Source of the DNA: Acidipropionibacterium timonense
GTDB lineage: Bacteria; Actinomycetota; Actinomycetes; Propionibacteriales; Propionibacteriaceae
Length of the DNA stretch: 64,000 bases
Assembly (NCBI RefSeq): GCF_900605005.1
Contig: NZ_LR027558.1
Span: 2,136,642 to 2,200,641, forward strand
Direction of reading: 5' to 3'
A model generated the notes under the pieces. The model was not told the origin of the DNA. It ran no database searches and saw nothing but the letters and a program-made list of their open reading frames with translations. The first letter of the stretch is position 1. The number at the start of each line of letters is the position of its first letter. Shown here piece after piece: positions 18,697 to 27,574 of this stretch. The position numbers and the translations under genes were made by a program.

Positions 18697-18787
18697 GGGC
18701 GTCCCCGGGGCGCGAGGCCTGACAGCGCCGCCACCGGATGCGCCAGGTTCTCGACATGGGCGTCCCGGGGGGCGCGAGGCATGACAG
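18697..18787. repeat. 29-30-base direct repeat upstream of the MFS gene
   Basis: Two copies, 18697-18725 and 18758-18787, share GGGCGTCCC, GGGGCGCGAGGC and TGACAG with few differences. They are separated by 32 bases. No gene is visible in 18456-18877. Function is unknown; paired regulator sites or a duplication scar are both possible. Confidence 0.35.
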
Positions 18788-18877
18788 GGTCCCACGGGTT
18801 CCGTGCCGCCGACACCGACCTCCGCCACCACCCGGACAATGCCCCTCCCCCGCGCCACGGACCTACGATGGTCCTTC

Positions 18878-20236
18878 GTGGACACCCCGGGCTCGACGCA
18901 GGATCCAGCGTCCAGCCGTCCCCCGACGCCCACGGCCCGGGCCTGGATCGTGTGGCTCACCGGGGTGCTCGTCTACGGCGTCGCGATCATGCACCGCACC
19001 TCGCTGGGGGTCATGGGACTCACCGCCGCGCAGCACTTCGGGGCCCCCGCCTCCGTCGTCTCGACCTTCATGGTGCTCCAGCTGGCTGTCTACGCCCTCG
19101 GCCAGATCCCCGCCGGACTCCTCCTCGACCGCTTCGGGCCCCGCCGCGTCCTCACCGCCGGAGCCGCCCTCATGACCCTGGGCCAGGTGCTCATCGCCGT
19201 CGCCCACTCCCCCGCCGAGGCCATGGCCGCCCGCACCCTCGTCGGCCTGGGTGACGCCTGCACCTTCGGCTCGGCGATCCGGCTCGTACCCCTGTGGTTC
19301 CCCGCCCGTCAGGTACCGCTCCTCACCCAGCTCACCGGGCTCCTGGGACAGGTGGGCCAGATCGTCTCGGCCGTCGTCCTCGTCCCCCTCGTGGAGGACG
19401 CCGGCTGGCGCACGACCTACCTCGTCGCGGCCGCGGTCGGCGTGGCGGCCGTCGTCGGCGGAGCCCTCCTGCTGCGGGACGCCCCACCGGGAGTCCGCCG
19501 ATCCGCCTCGACGACGAGCCTGCACGACCTGCCGCGCGAGCTCGTCGACATCGCCCGCCACCCGGCGACCCGGCTGGCCTTCTGGGCACACTGGACGACG
19601 AACTTCCCGGCCATCGTCTTCTCGATGATGTGGGGCATGCCGTACCTCACCCGCGCCGAGGGCCGGTCGACCGCGACGGCGTCGGCCCTCATGACCCTCT
19701 TCGTCCTGGCCAATGCGGCCGGCGGCCCGGTCGTCGGCATCCTCACCAACCGGTATCCCCTGCGGCGTGACTCGCTCATCCTCGGCACTATCGTCCTGTC
19801 GGTCATCCCGTGGACCGTCGTGCTGCTCTGGCCGGGCCGCAGCCCGCTGTGGCTGCTCGTCGTCCTCGCCGCCGGACTCGGGCTGACCCTGCCCGGCGGG
19901 GCGGTCGGGTTCGACGTCGCCCGCACGAGTCACCCCGGCCACCGGCTCGGTACCGCCACCGGGATCGCCATCATGGGCGGGTTCATCGCCGGGCTGGCCG
20001 ACATCCAGATCATCGGCCTGCTCCTCGACCGGCTGTGCCCGGGCGGGCGCTACACCCTCTCGGGGTTCCGCTGGGCCATGGCCACGCAGCTGCCGTTCTT
20101 CGCCGTCGGGATCATGGGGATCATCGTCAATCGGGTGCGGCTGCGGCGCATCCTCGCCGCGCACGGCGTCGTCGTGCCCACCTGGCGCCAGGCTCTGGAG
20201 CGCAATCGCAGACTGCGCGCCAACCGGCACGGCTGA
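18878..20236 (+). CDS. Major facilitator superfamily transporter
   Basis: A 452-residue membrane protein with twelve predicted segments. LLLDRFGPRRVL between segments 2 and 3 is the MFS loop motif, and GLGDACTFGSAIRL is the intermotif helix. Start at the GTG at 18878: TACGAT lies eight bases upstream, fitting a leaderless transcript, and the earlier in-frame codons read like non-coding sequence. Substrate is not identifiable; the nearest remembered relatives are anion/metabolite-type MFS carriers. It converges on the asparaginase gene. Confidence 0.85.
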   Translation: MDTPGSTQDPASSRPPTPTARAWIVWLTGVLVYGVAIMHRTSLGVMGLTAAQHFGAPASVVSTFMVLQLAVYALGQIPAGLLLDRFGPRRVLTAGAALMTLGQVLIAVAHSPAEAMAARTLVGLGDACTFGSAIRLVPLWFPARQVPLLTQLTGLLGQVGQIVSAVVLVPLVEDAGWRTTYLVAAAVGVAAVVGGALLLRDAPPGVRRSASTTSLHDLPRELVDIARHPATRLAFWAHWTTNFPAIVFSMMWGMPYLTRAEGRSTATASALMTLFVLANAAGGPVVGILTNRYPLRRDSLILGTIVLSVIPWTVVLLWPGRSPLWLLVVLAAGLGLTLPGGAVGFDVARTSHPGHRLGTATGIAIMGGFIAGLADIQIIGLLLDRLCPGGRYTLSGFRWAMATQLPFFAVGIMGIIVNRVRLRRILAAHGVVVPTWRQALERNRRLRANRHG

Positions 20237-20265
20237 CCCCCCGGACAGCCGTGGGCCGACGCCCC

Positions 20266-21267
20266 TCAGCCGGTGAGCTCCCCGGCGATGTTCCGCCCGA
20301 TCCAGGCTGCGACGTCGGGCCCGCCCAGCCCCTGGGACAGCAGGAAGCACACCTTGGCGTAGGCCGCCTCGAGGGTCATGTCGCGCACCCCGACGGCCCC
20401 TGCCGCGGCCAACTCGTAGCCCGCAGCGTAGCGCCCGGGAGCGACATCGGACTGGTAGCACTGGGAGGCGATGAGCACCGGCACCCCGGCCCGCACCGTC
20501 GACCTCAGCACCTCGAGCACCCCGGGCTCCTCGGAGGGGATGTTGCCGATCCCGAAGGCCCGGATGACGACGGCCTCGGGCAGCGGGGTGAGCATCGCCG
20601 CGAGACGCTCGGCGGTGATTCCCGGGGCCACCGAGACGACGGCGACGTCACAGCGCCGGTACGGCCGTGGGTTCGTCCAGCCCTCCCCGCCGGCGGGACG
20701 CCCGGTCCACTGCCAGGGCGACCCTTCGTGGGCCAGGGCGGGCACGTTGGGCGAGTCGAAGGCGCGCAGGTCCCAGGACGAGATCTTGGTGACCCGTGGA
20801 CCGTCGAGCAGGGTGTGGGCGAAGAAGACCGCGACCGAGGAGAACCGGCCCGCCGACGCAGCCCGCAACGCCCCGATGACGTTCGGGGCGGCGTCCGAGC
20901 CCGGCGCCCCCAACGGCCGTTGCGAGCCGGTGAGGACGACCGGCAGGCCCAGCTCGGTGAGGGCGTAGGACAGCGCGGCCGAGGTGTACGCCATGGTGTC
21001 GGTGCCGTGGAGGACGACGAACCCGTCGGGCCGCTCGCCCTCCTCCCGGGCGTCGTGCACGACGTCGACGATCCGCTGCCAGAACAGCGGGGTGGTGTTC
21101 GAGGAGTCGACGAGGGGGTCGAGCGACGTCACGCCCGTGCCGTCGGCCAGGTCGGTGCCGGCCAGTACCTCGGCTAGCCAGCCGCGCAGGTCGGCCCCGG
21201 GGGCGAGCCCCCGGGGCGTCTCGATCATGCCGACGGTGCCGCCGGTGTAGACGACACGAAGCCTCAC
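20266..21267 (-). CDS. L-asparaginase, cytoplasmic type I-like
   Basis: A 333-residue enzyme hydrolysing asparagine to aspartate and ammonia. The first active-site threonine is in YTGGTVGM near the N-terminus, the second in LHGTDTMAYTSAALSY (about residue 90), and the catalytic lysine lies in TKISSWDL. No signal peptide is present, so it should be cytoplasmic. GTG start at 21267 has AGAGG upstream, and pepN ends only 34 bases before it, suggesting a peptide/amino-acid breakdown operon. Confidence 0.93.
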   Translation of the reverse strand: MRLRVVYTGGTVGMIETPRGLAPGADLRGWLAEVLAGTDLADGTGVTSLDPLVDSSNTTPLFWQRIVDVVHDAREEGERPDGFVVLHGTDTMAYTSAALSYALTELGLPVVLTGSQRPLGAPGSDAAPNVIGALRAASAGRFSSVAVFFAHTLLDGPRVTKISSWDLRAFDSPNVPALAHEGSPWQWTGRPAGGEGWTNPRPYRRCDVAVVSVAPGITAERLAAMLTPLPEAVVIRAFGIGNIPSEEPGVLEVLRSTVRAGVPVLIASQCYQSDVAPGRYAAGYELAAAGAVGVRDMTLEAAYAKVCFLLSQGLGGPDVAAWIGRNIAGELTG

Positions 21268-21301
21268 GAGGCCAGCCTCTCGACGCGGTACCGGGGCAAC
21301 C

Positions 21302-23869
21302 TCACAGGCGTGCCGAGTTGTACGCCCGGGCCGTCGTCGCCCGGGCCGCCAGGTCGCGGCGTTCGCGCACCAGACGCCCGAGGGCCCCCGGCGCGGTGGG
21401 GTGCTCGTCGATCCACCGATGGGCGTCGTTGGCGTTGCGCTCCGGATCGTCGGAGGGGAACAGCCCGACGACCAGACGGCTGGCCATCTCGATGGGGAAC
21501 TCACCCCAGATCCGCTCGAGATCGTCGAAGTAGCCCGCGTCGAGGTCGGTGAACAGGTCGGCACCCAAGGGTGTGCGCAGGCCGGCGATGACGGCGTCCA
21601 CGTGCTCATTGGTGAGCTCACCGGGGGTCATGAGGCGGTCCCAGGCGGCCTTCTTGGCCTGCGCGTCGGGGCGGGCGGTGAGCGCCTCGAGGTGGGCGTT
21701 GACGCCGTCCTTGGTGCGATCCTGCTCGAGCTCGGCGTCCAGCTCCTCGATGGTGGCCTGTCCGAGCGCCGCCAGGGTGATCCAGGCCGACCAGCGCAGC
21801 TCGGGGCCGACGGCCAGGCCGGCGGGGACGCCGCTGCCGTCGAGCAGGGACCGTACCCGATCGGCGCTGCTCGGGTCACCGGCGCTGGCGGCCAGCGCAT
21901 GACGGGCCCAGATGATCTGGACGTCGGACCCGGCCGGGACGGCGGCCAGCGCGGCCCAGGCATCCCGGGCCAGGCGTCCCCGGGCGCCTTCGACGGCCCG
22001 CGGCGGCAGGTACTGCTCGACCGCCTGCCTGGCCTGGGAGAGCACCTGGCGGAGGATGGCCGGATCGGTCTCCTTGACGGCATGGGCCTCGACGGCGTCG
22101 AGGTAGGAGTGGACGGCCAGCTTGGCGTCGCGCACGGCATTCCAGAGGATCGACCAGACGAGGGCTCGCGCCAAGGGGTCGGCCAGTCCCGACAGGTGCT
22201 CCAGGACGGTACGCGTGCCGGCGGGGTCGAGCCGCACCTTGGCGTAGGACTCGTCCCCGTCGTTGATGAGGACGAGGTCCGGGGCCGGACACCCGCGCAG
22301 GGCCTTGACCGGAGTGCGCGGGCTGGTGAGGTCGACGGTCACCAGGTCGGTGCGGACGAGGGCGTCCCCCTCCACCTTGTACAGACCGACGCCGAGGGTG
22401 TGCGGGCGGTTGACCGGCTGGTTGGTGCGCCCGTCGAGGGAGTCCCGGATGACGGTGAGCTCGGTCATGACGCCGTCGGTCACGGCGACGTCGGGCAGCA
22501 GGGTGTCGAGCCCACTGGTGCGCAGCCAGGCCTTCGACCAGCCGGAAAGGTCCCGTCCGGAGGCCTTCTCGAGGTGCCTGAGCAGGTCGTCGAGGGTGGC
22601 CGAGGAGAAGGCCAGGTCGCGGAAGTAGGCGCGAGCTCCGGCGAAGAACTTGTCGACGCCGACATGGTGGACGAGCTGCTTGAGCACCGAGGCGCCCTTG
22701 GCATAGGTGATGCCGTCGAAGTTCTGGCTGGCCGCCTCGAGATCGGTGATGTCGGCGCTGATGGGGTGGGTCGTCGAGAGCTGGTCGGCGGTGTAGGCCC
22801 AGGCCTTGCGGCCGACGGCGAAGTCGACCCAGGCGTCCTTGTAGCGGGTGGCGGCCACCGAGGCGTGGGCCCCCATGTACTCGGCGAAGGACTCCTTGAG
22901 CCAGTTGTCGTCCCACCAGCGAGGGGTGACGAGGTCGCCGAACCACATGTGCGCCATCTCATGGAGGATGGTGTTGGCACGGCTGGCCAGTTCGGCGCGG
23001 GTCGGCTTCTCCCGGTGGATGTAGCGCTCCGAGAAGGTCACGCAACCGGGATTCTCCATCGCCCCCAGGTTGTACTCGGGAACGAAGATCTGGTCGTACT
23101 TGCCCCACGGGTAGGGGTAGGCGAAGGCCTTGTGGTAGAAACTCAACCCCTGCTTGGTGATCTCGAAGATCTCGTCGGCATCGAGGTACGGGCGCAGGGA
23201 CTTGCGACACAGCAGACCCAGCTCGACGGTCTCGGATCCGTCGGCGCTCGTCCAGGAGTCCTCGATGCGCTCATAGGGGCCGGCGGCGATGGCCGACAGA
23301 TAGGTCGACAGCCGTGGGGTGAGGGCGAAGTCGTGCAGGACTCCCCCGTCCGGCAGATCGCTGGTGTCGGAATGGGGCTGGTTGCTGATGACCCGCCAAC
23401 CCTTCGGGGCCTTGACGTCGACGTCGATGTGGGCCTTGAGGTCAGGCTGCTCGAACACCGCGTAGGCATGACGGGAATCGGCCGGCTCGAAGTGGGTGTA
23501 GAGGTAGGTGTTCCCGTCAGCGGGATCGACGAAACGGTGCAGGCCACGGCCCGAGTGGGAGTAGGGCAGGGTGGCGACGACGTCGACGCAGTTCTTGCCG
23601 GGAGTCAGACCGTGCAGGCCGACGCGGGCACCGTCGTACTCGACCTCGGCCGGGGTGCCGTTGATGGTGACGGACTCGACCTCGGCGTCGAGCAGGTCGA
23701 GGAAGGTGTCGGTGATGGCGGAGGTGAACCGCACGCGGGTGCGGCTGGCGAAGCGTGTCTGCTGCGGGTCGGCAGCCTGACGGATGTCGAGGGTGACGTG
23801 GTACCGCTCGACGGTCAGGTTCTGGCTGCGGTGACGGGCCTCGTCGCGGGTCAGATTCTTCGAACTCAC
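21302..23869 (-). CDS. pepN: Aminopeptidase N (M1 metallopeptidase)
   Basis: An 855-residue zinc aminopeptidase that removes N-terminal residues from peptides. The substrate-binding motif is GAMENPGCVTF (about residue 276). The zinc site HEMAHMWFGDL is followed 18 residues later by the glutamate in KESFAEYMG. The ERAP1-like C-terminal domain is complete. TAGGGT-N6-GTG marks a leaderless start. It precedes the asparaginase gene closely. Confidence 0.97.
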   Translation of the reverse strand: MSSKNLTRDEARHRSQNLTVERYHVTLDIRQAADPQQTRFASRTRVRFTSAITDTFLDLLDAEVESVTINGTPAEVEYDGARVGLHGLTPGKNCVDVVATLPYSHSGRGLHRFVDPADGNTYLYTHFEPADSRHAYAVFEQPDLKAHIDVDVKAPKGWRVISNQPHSDTSDLPDGGVLHDFALTPRLSTYLSAIAAGPYERIEDSWTSADGSETVELGLLCRKSLRPYLDADEIFEITKQGLSFYHKAFAYPYPWGKYDQIFVPEYNLGAMENPGCVTFSERYIHREKPTRAELASRANTILHEMAHMWFGDLVTPRWWDDNWLKESFAEYMGAHASVAATRYKDAWVDFAVGRKAWAYTADQLSTTHPISADITDLEAASQNFDGITYAKGASVLKQLVHHVGVDKFFAGARAYFRDLAFSSATLDDLLRHLEKASGRDLSGWSKAWLRTSGLDTLLPDVAVTDGVMTELTVIRDSLDGRTNQPVNRPHTLGVGLYKVEGDALVRTDLVTVDLTSPRTPVKALRGCPAPDLVLINDGDESYAKVRLDPAGTRTVLEHLSGLADPLARALVWSILWNAVRDAKLAVHSYLDAVEAHAVKETDPAILRQVLSQARQAVEQYLPPRAVEGARGRLARDAWAALAAVPAGSDVQIIWARHALAASAGDPSSADRVRSLLDGSGVPAGLAVGPELRWSAWITLAALGQATIEELDAELEQDRTKDGVNAHLEALTARPDAQAKKAAWDRLMTPGELTNEHVDAVIAGLRTPLGADLFTDLDAGYFDDLERIWGEFPIEMASRLVVGLFPSDDPERNANDAHRWIDEHPTAPGALGRLVRERRDLAARATTARAYNSARL

Positions 23870-24013
23870 GAGGCCACCCTATTGCAGGACAGCCGGCCTC
23901 TCCATCGATGGGGGCAGGTCCCCTGAGCGACTGCCGCGGGGCTGCAGGACCGATGTCGCCGGCGTCCTCCGGCGGCCCCCTCGGGCTCGGGGAGGACGCC
24001 ACCGCGCATCCTG

Positions 24014-24106
24014 TCCCAGCGGCGCCAAGGCACGATCAGTCCAGCGGCGCCAAGGCACGATCAGTCCAGCGGCGCCAAGGCACGATCAGTCCAGCGGCGC
24101 CAAGGC
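24014..24106. repeat. 25-bp tandem array overlapping the 3' end of the RclA-like gene
   Basis: About 3.7 copies of a 25-base unit start at 24017, 24042, 24067 and 24092 (the last partial). The unit begins CAGCGGCGCCAAGGCACG. Read on the minus strand, each unit repeats the last codons and the TGA of the RclA-like gene (TTG GCG CCG CTG GAC TGA), so the stop region itself has been multiplied. Confidence 0.95.
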
Positions 24107-25444
24107 GCCGAGGACCTCGTTGAAGGCCTCGGTCGACGACGGATGGGTCCAGATCCCGTCACGCAGGGTCTCGTAGGTGACTCCCGCCCTCATCGCCAGA
24201 GCGACGAGGTTGACGAGCTCCTGGGAGTCGATGCACCACAGGGTCGCGCCGAGGATCGTGTGGTCGTGGGCGTCGACGAGCAACCGGATGATCCCGTCGG
24301 TCTGGCCGACGATGTTGGGCCGCGGCATGGCGGCGACGGCCGCCACGTCCTTGGTGGCCACGAGAACCTCTCGCCCGGACTGCCGCGCCTGCTTCACCGT
24401 CATCCCGACCTGGGACAGCGGCGGGGTGATGAAGGTCGAGGTGGGCACGGCGACCCGGTCGCTGCGGCGTCGCGGGCCCTCGTGCAGGGTGTCCCAGAGG
24501 ATGCGGTTGTCGTCGAGGGAGACGTACGTGAACTGCGGGCCGCCGTTGACGTCGCCGACCGCGTAGACCCCCTCGACGGTGGTGCGCAGCTGGTCATCGA
24601 CGACGATGTAGCCCCGCTCGTCGGTGGCGACCCCGGCCGCGGCCAGGTCGAGGTCCTCGGTGGCCGGACGCCGTCCGGCGGCCACGAGCACGGCGTCGGC
24701 GGCGACGACACCGCTCCCGGTGACGACGTCGACGTGGTCACCGGCGTCGTCCAGGCTGGACACCGTGGCCCCGGTGACGACCTCGACGCCGTCGCGCCCG
24801 AGCACCTCGAGGACCCGAGCGGCGACGTCCTCGTCGAGGGCCGGGGCGAAGGTCCGTCCGGCCTCCAGGACGGTGACCTTCGACCCGAACTTCGCGAACA
24901 TCTGGGCGAACTCCAGACCGATGAAGCCGCCGCCGATGACGACGAGCCGGCCCGGCAGCGGGTCGACGTGCTGGATCGACGTCGAGTCGTGGACGCGGGG
25001 CCCGTCCGCCCCGGGCAGCGGCGGGGAGGCCGGATGGGAACCGGTGTTGATGATGATCGTCGGGGCGGTGACGAGGACCTCATCATCGCCGCCGACCACC
25101 TTGACGGTGTGCGCCCCGGTGAAGCTGGCCAGACCGTCGAGCAGGGTCACCTTGCCCTCGAGCATGCCGTGGTTGGCCTTGTTGAGCTTGGCGATGAGGG
25201 CGTCCCGACCGGCGACGGCCGAGGCGAAGTAACTCACCGGATCCTCGTCGCGGCGCTTGGAGGCCGAGTCGATGAGGTCCTTGGTGGGCACACAGGCGAT
25301 GTTGATGCACGTGCCGCCGTACATCTGCGGGGACCGCTCGACGAGCGCGACCTTGCGCCCCTCCCCCGCGAGGCGTCCGGCGATGGTCTTGCCAGCCTTG
25401 CCCCATCCGATGACCAGCACGTCGACGTCGAGGTTCTCGCTCAT
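24086..25444 (-). CDS. RclA-like flavoprotein disulfide reductase
   Basis: A 452-residue class I pyridine nucleotide-disulfide oxidoreductase. The FAD-binding glycine motif is IGWGKAGKT, the redox pair is C46 and C51 in GGTCINIACVPTK, and the NAD(P)H site is VIGGGFIGLEFA. QFTYVSLDDNRI, TPPLSQVGMT and IWTHPSSTEAFNE follow the E. coli RclA sequence closely as I remember it. RclA is a copper(II) reductase protecting against hypochlorous acid, so a reactive-chlorine or copper role is likely. It lacks the HPxxxE pattern of true mycothione reductase encoded at 59 kb. GGAAAGGA precedes the ATG. Confidence 0.85.
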   Translation of the reverse strand: MSENLDVDVLVIGWGKAGKTIAGRLAGEGRKVALVERSPQMYGGTCINIACVPTKDLIDSASKRRDEDPVSYFASAVAGRDALIAKLNKANHGMLEGKVTLLDGLASFTGAHTVKVVGGDDEVLVTAPTIIINTGSHPASPPLPGADGPRVHDSTSIQHVDPLPGRLVVIGGGFIGLEFAQMFAKFGSKVTVLEAGRTFAPALDEDVAARVLEVLGRDGVEVVTGATVSSLDDAGDHVDVVTGSGVVAADAVLVAAGRRPATEDLDLAAAGVATDERGYIVVDDQLRTTVEGVYAVGDVNGGPQFTYVSLDDNRILWDTLHEGPRRRSDRVAVPTSTFITPPLSQVGMTVKQARQSGREVLVATKDVAAVAAMPRPNIVGQTDGIIRLLVDAHDHTILGATLWCIDSQELVNLVALAMRAGVTYETLRDGIWTHPSSTEAFNEVLGALAPLD

Positions 25445-25568
25445 TGGTGTGCGTTCCTTTCCCTGGCAGTGTGCAGATGTCGTGTGCAGAGTGGCTGGGC
25501 GTCCACCCGCTGTGACAACCTGCCGGACCCCCTCCTATTCCGACCACCGGCCCGGCCGAGCCCACCCG

Positions 25569-25658
25569 ACGAGCACGGGGTCCGATGAGGCGGACGAGCG
25601 CGGGTTCGATGAGGCGCTACGAGCGCGGGTCCGATCACCCGCGGCGAGCGCGTGGGGC
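25569..25658. repeat. Degenerate 25-bp tandem array between rclA-like and kinase genes
   Basis: Units begin at 25569, 25594, 25619 and 25644. Each opens with (A/G)CGAGCRCG and has a GGTYCGAT core in the first three; the fourth has decayed. It occupies most of the divergent gap, ending about 20 bases before the kinase promoter. Confidence 0.75.
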
Positions 25659-25690
25659 CTGCCGGGACCACCCCGGGCTAGCCTGACGCC

Positions 25691-26614
25691 ATGACGAACG
25701 ACCAGGTGCTCCTCGCCTGCGACGCCGGCCAGTCGAGCACGAGGATCCGCAGCGAGCAGGACGGATGGATCGAGACCCTCGAGGGGGTCCACACCGACCA
25801 CCCTCTCGGCCCCCAGCTGGCCGCCCTCGTCAGCCGGGTCGTCGAGCGACATCCCGACCTGGGCACCCGCGGGTTCGACGTCGCCCTGGGCTCCTCGGGG
25901 GCGACCGACGACGAGGACGCCGAGGGTCCGGCGGCCGCCCTGCGCCCCCTCGGCCTGGGCCGGCTGCTGCTGGCCCACGACTCGACGACGAGCTACCTCG
26001 GCGCCCTCGGGGAGCGTCCGGGCGTCGTCACCGCCGCCGGGACCGGGGTCATCACGCTGGCGGTGGGACGCCAGGAGGTCGCCCGGGGCGACGGCTGGGG
26101 ATGGATCATCGGCGACGAGGGCTCGGCCTTCTGGCTGGGTCGGGCCGGACTGCGCGCGGTCCTGCGCGCCCATGACGGGCGTGGGCCGGCCACCGCCCTC
26201 ACCGGTTCCATCGGCGCCGACTTCGACGACATCGAGGCCGCCTACCTCGCCATCCAGGCCGATCCGCTCAAGGTCTCCCGCCTCGCCGGGTACGCCGCCC
26301 TGGTCACCAAGGCGGCCGATGCCGGTGACGAGGTCGCCCGACGGATCTGTCTGGACGCGGCCCACGAACTGGCCCACACGACGGCGACCGGGCTGCGTCG
26401 GGTCGGCCTGGGCCCCGAGGACGAGCCTCCGGTGGCCCTTCTGGGCGGCGTCATGGGTTCCGAGCTCATCCGCACCGCGATCGGTGAGGACCTGGCCAGG
26501 CTCGCCCCCGGCGCCCGGATCGTCGAGCCCCTCGGGACCGGGCTGGACGGGGCGGCGGCCCTGGCCACCGTCGATCCGAGCTCGCCCCTGGGACGGCGCA
26601 TCGCCATCGCCTGA
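25691..26614 (+). CDS. N-acetylglucosamine-kinase-like ATPase (BadF/BadG family)
   Basis: A 307-residue member of the ASKHA sugar kinase/ATPase fold. Phosphate 1 motif LLACDAGQSSTRI is at the N-terminus. VTAAGTGVITLAVG and GWIIGDEGSAFWLGRAGL (about 130-160) match the N-acetylglucosamine kinase branch. VALLGGVMGSELI is the adenosine motif. It probably phosphorylates an amino sugar in the cytoplasm, perhaps in wall recycling. TAGCCT-N6-ATG indicates a leaderless transcript. It converges with purQ. Confidence 0.85.
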   Translation: MTNDQVLLACDAGQSSTRIRSEQDGWIETLEGVHTDHPLGPQLAALVSRVVERHPDLGTRGFDVALGSSGATDDEDAEGPAAALRPLGLGRLLLAHDSTTSYLGALGERPGVVTAAGTGVITLAVGRQEVARGDGWGWIIGDEGSAFWLGRAGLRAVLRAHDGRGPATALTGSIGADFDDIEAAYLAIQADPLKVSRLAGYAALVTKAADAGDEVARRICLDAAHELAHTTATGLRRVGLGPEDEPPVALLGGVMGSELIRTAIGEDLARLAPGARIVEPLGTGLDGAAALATVDPSSPLGRRIAIA

Positions 26615-26654
26615 GACCCCGGACGGGGACACTGCCCGACCGGCCGCGCGGTGC

Positions 26655-27335
26655 TCAGGAGGCCTGGGCGGTGAGGAAGCGCAGCAGTGAGGAGAAGAAC
26701 GCCAACCCGTCGGTCGACCCACCGGTGAGTTCCTCGACGGAGTGCTCCGGGTGCGGCATGAGTCCGACGACGTTGCCAGCCTCGTTCGTCACCCCGGCGA
26801 TGTCGTGGGCCGACCCGTTGGGGTTGACGCCGTAGCGGAAGACGACCTGGTTGTTCGCCTCGATCCGGGCCAGAGTGGCCTCGTCGGCGACGTAGTTGCC
26901 CTCCCCGTGCTTGGCGGCGATGCGAAGCCGCTCGCCCTGGGTCATGGCACAGGTCCAGACGGTGTCGTTGCTCTCGACGACGAGTTCGGGAACCGAGCAG
27001 TGGAAGCGGCGCTTCTCGTTGCGCATGAGCGTTCCGGGCAGCAGATGGGCCTCGCAGAGCACCTGGAACCCGTTGCAGATGCCCAGCACCGGAAGGCCCT
27101 CGGCAGCGGCGGCCTTGATCGAGGACATCACCGGCGAGAGGGCCGCGATGGCCCCCGCCCGCAGGTAGTCCCCGTAGGAGAACCCGCCGGGCAGGACGAC
27201 GGCCTCCACCCCGTGGAGGTCGGTGTCGGCATGCCACAGGGGCACCGGCTCGGCGCCGGCGATACGCACGGCGCGGGCGGCGTCCTGGTCGTCAAGGGTG
27301 CCGGGGAAGGTGACGACCCCGATACGTGCGGCCAT
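26655..27335 (-). CDS. purQ: Phosphoribosylformylglycinamidine synthase glutaminase subunit
   Basis: A 226-residue class I glutamine amidotransferase that feeds ammonia to PurL. Nucleophile cysteine is in GICNGFQVL (about residue 90); the His-Glu pair is in [11 protein letters not shown] near the C-terminus. Start: ATG at 27335 has GGAG eight bases upstream. A GTG two codons earlier (27341) would overlap the purS stop as GTGA but is too close to that site. It directly follows the purC-purS frame, so the three activities are co-transcribed. Confidence 0.96.
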   Translation of the reverse strand: MAARIGVVTFPGTLDDQDAARAVRIAGAEPVPLWHADTDLHGVEAVVLPGGFSYGDYLRAGAIAALSPVMSSIKAAAAEGLPVLGICNGFQVLCEAHLLPGTLMRNEKRRFHCSVPELVVESNDTVWTCAMTQGERLRIAAKHGEGNYVADEATLARIEANNQVVFRYGVNPNGSAHDIAGVTNEAGNVVGLMPHPEHSVEELTGGSTDGLAFFSSLLRFLTAQAS

Positions 27336-27337
27336 CG

Positions 27338-27574
27338 TCACTGCTCCACGCGCACGTCGTAGGACTCGATGACGGTGTTCGCCAACATCTCCTCGGCGAT
27401 CCTGCGCACCTCGTCGAGGCGGTTCTCGACGCCGTCGCCGGTGATCTCGAAACGCTTGCCCTGCCGCACCGTCAGACCCTCGTGCCCCAGGCGCCCCAGG
27501 GCGCCGGTGATGGCCTTGCCCTGCGGGTCGAGGATCTCCGGCTTCGGCATGACATCCACCACAACACGTGCCAT
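27338..27574 (-). CDS. purS: PurS from an internal start within the purC frame (alternative product)
   Basis: The last 78 residues of the fused frame are a whole PurS, the small subunit that docks PurQ on PurL. Its natural ATG at 27574 is kept. TAGGAT lies seven bases upstream, the spacing of the leaderless promoters elsewhere in this window; AGGA within it could also serve as a ribosome binding site. A free PurS could thus be made besides, or instead of, the fused form. Overlaps the purC entry by design. Confidence 0.7.
   Translation of the reverse strand: MARVVVDVMPKPEILDPQGKAITGALGRLGHEGLTVRQGKRFEITGDGVENRLDEVRRIAEEMLANTVIESYDVRVEQ

Noticed and set aside
24086-25444. Second mycothione reductase or dihydrolipoamide dehydrogenase
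   Set aside because: The sequence lacks the C-terminal HPALPE pattern of Mtr and instead follows RclA in several distinctive stretches (QFTYVSLDDNRI, IWTHPSSTE).
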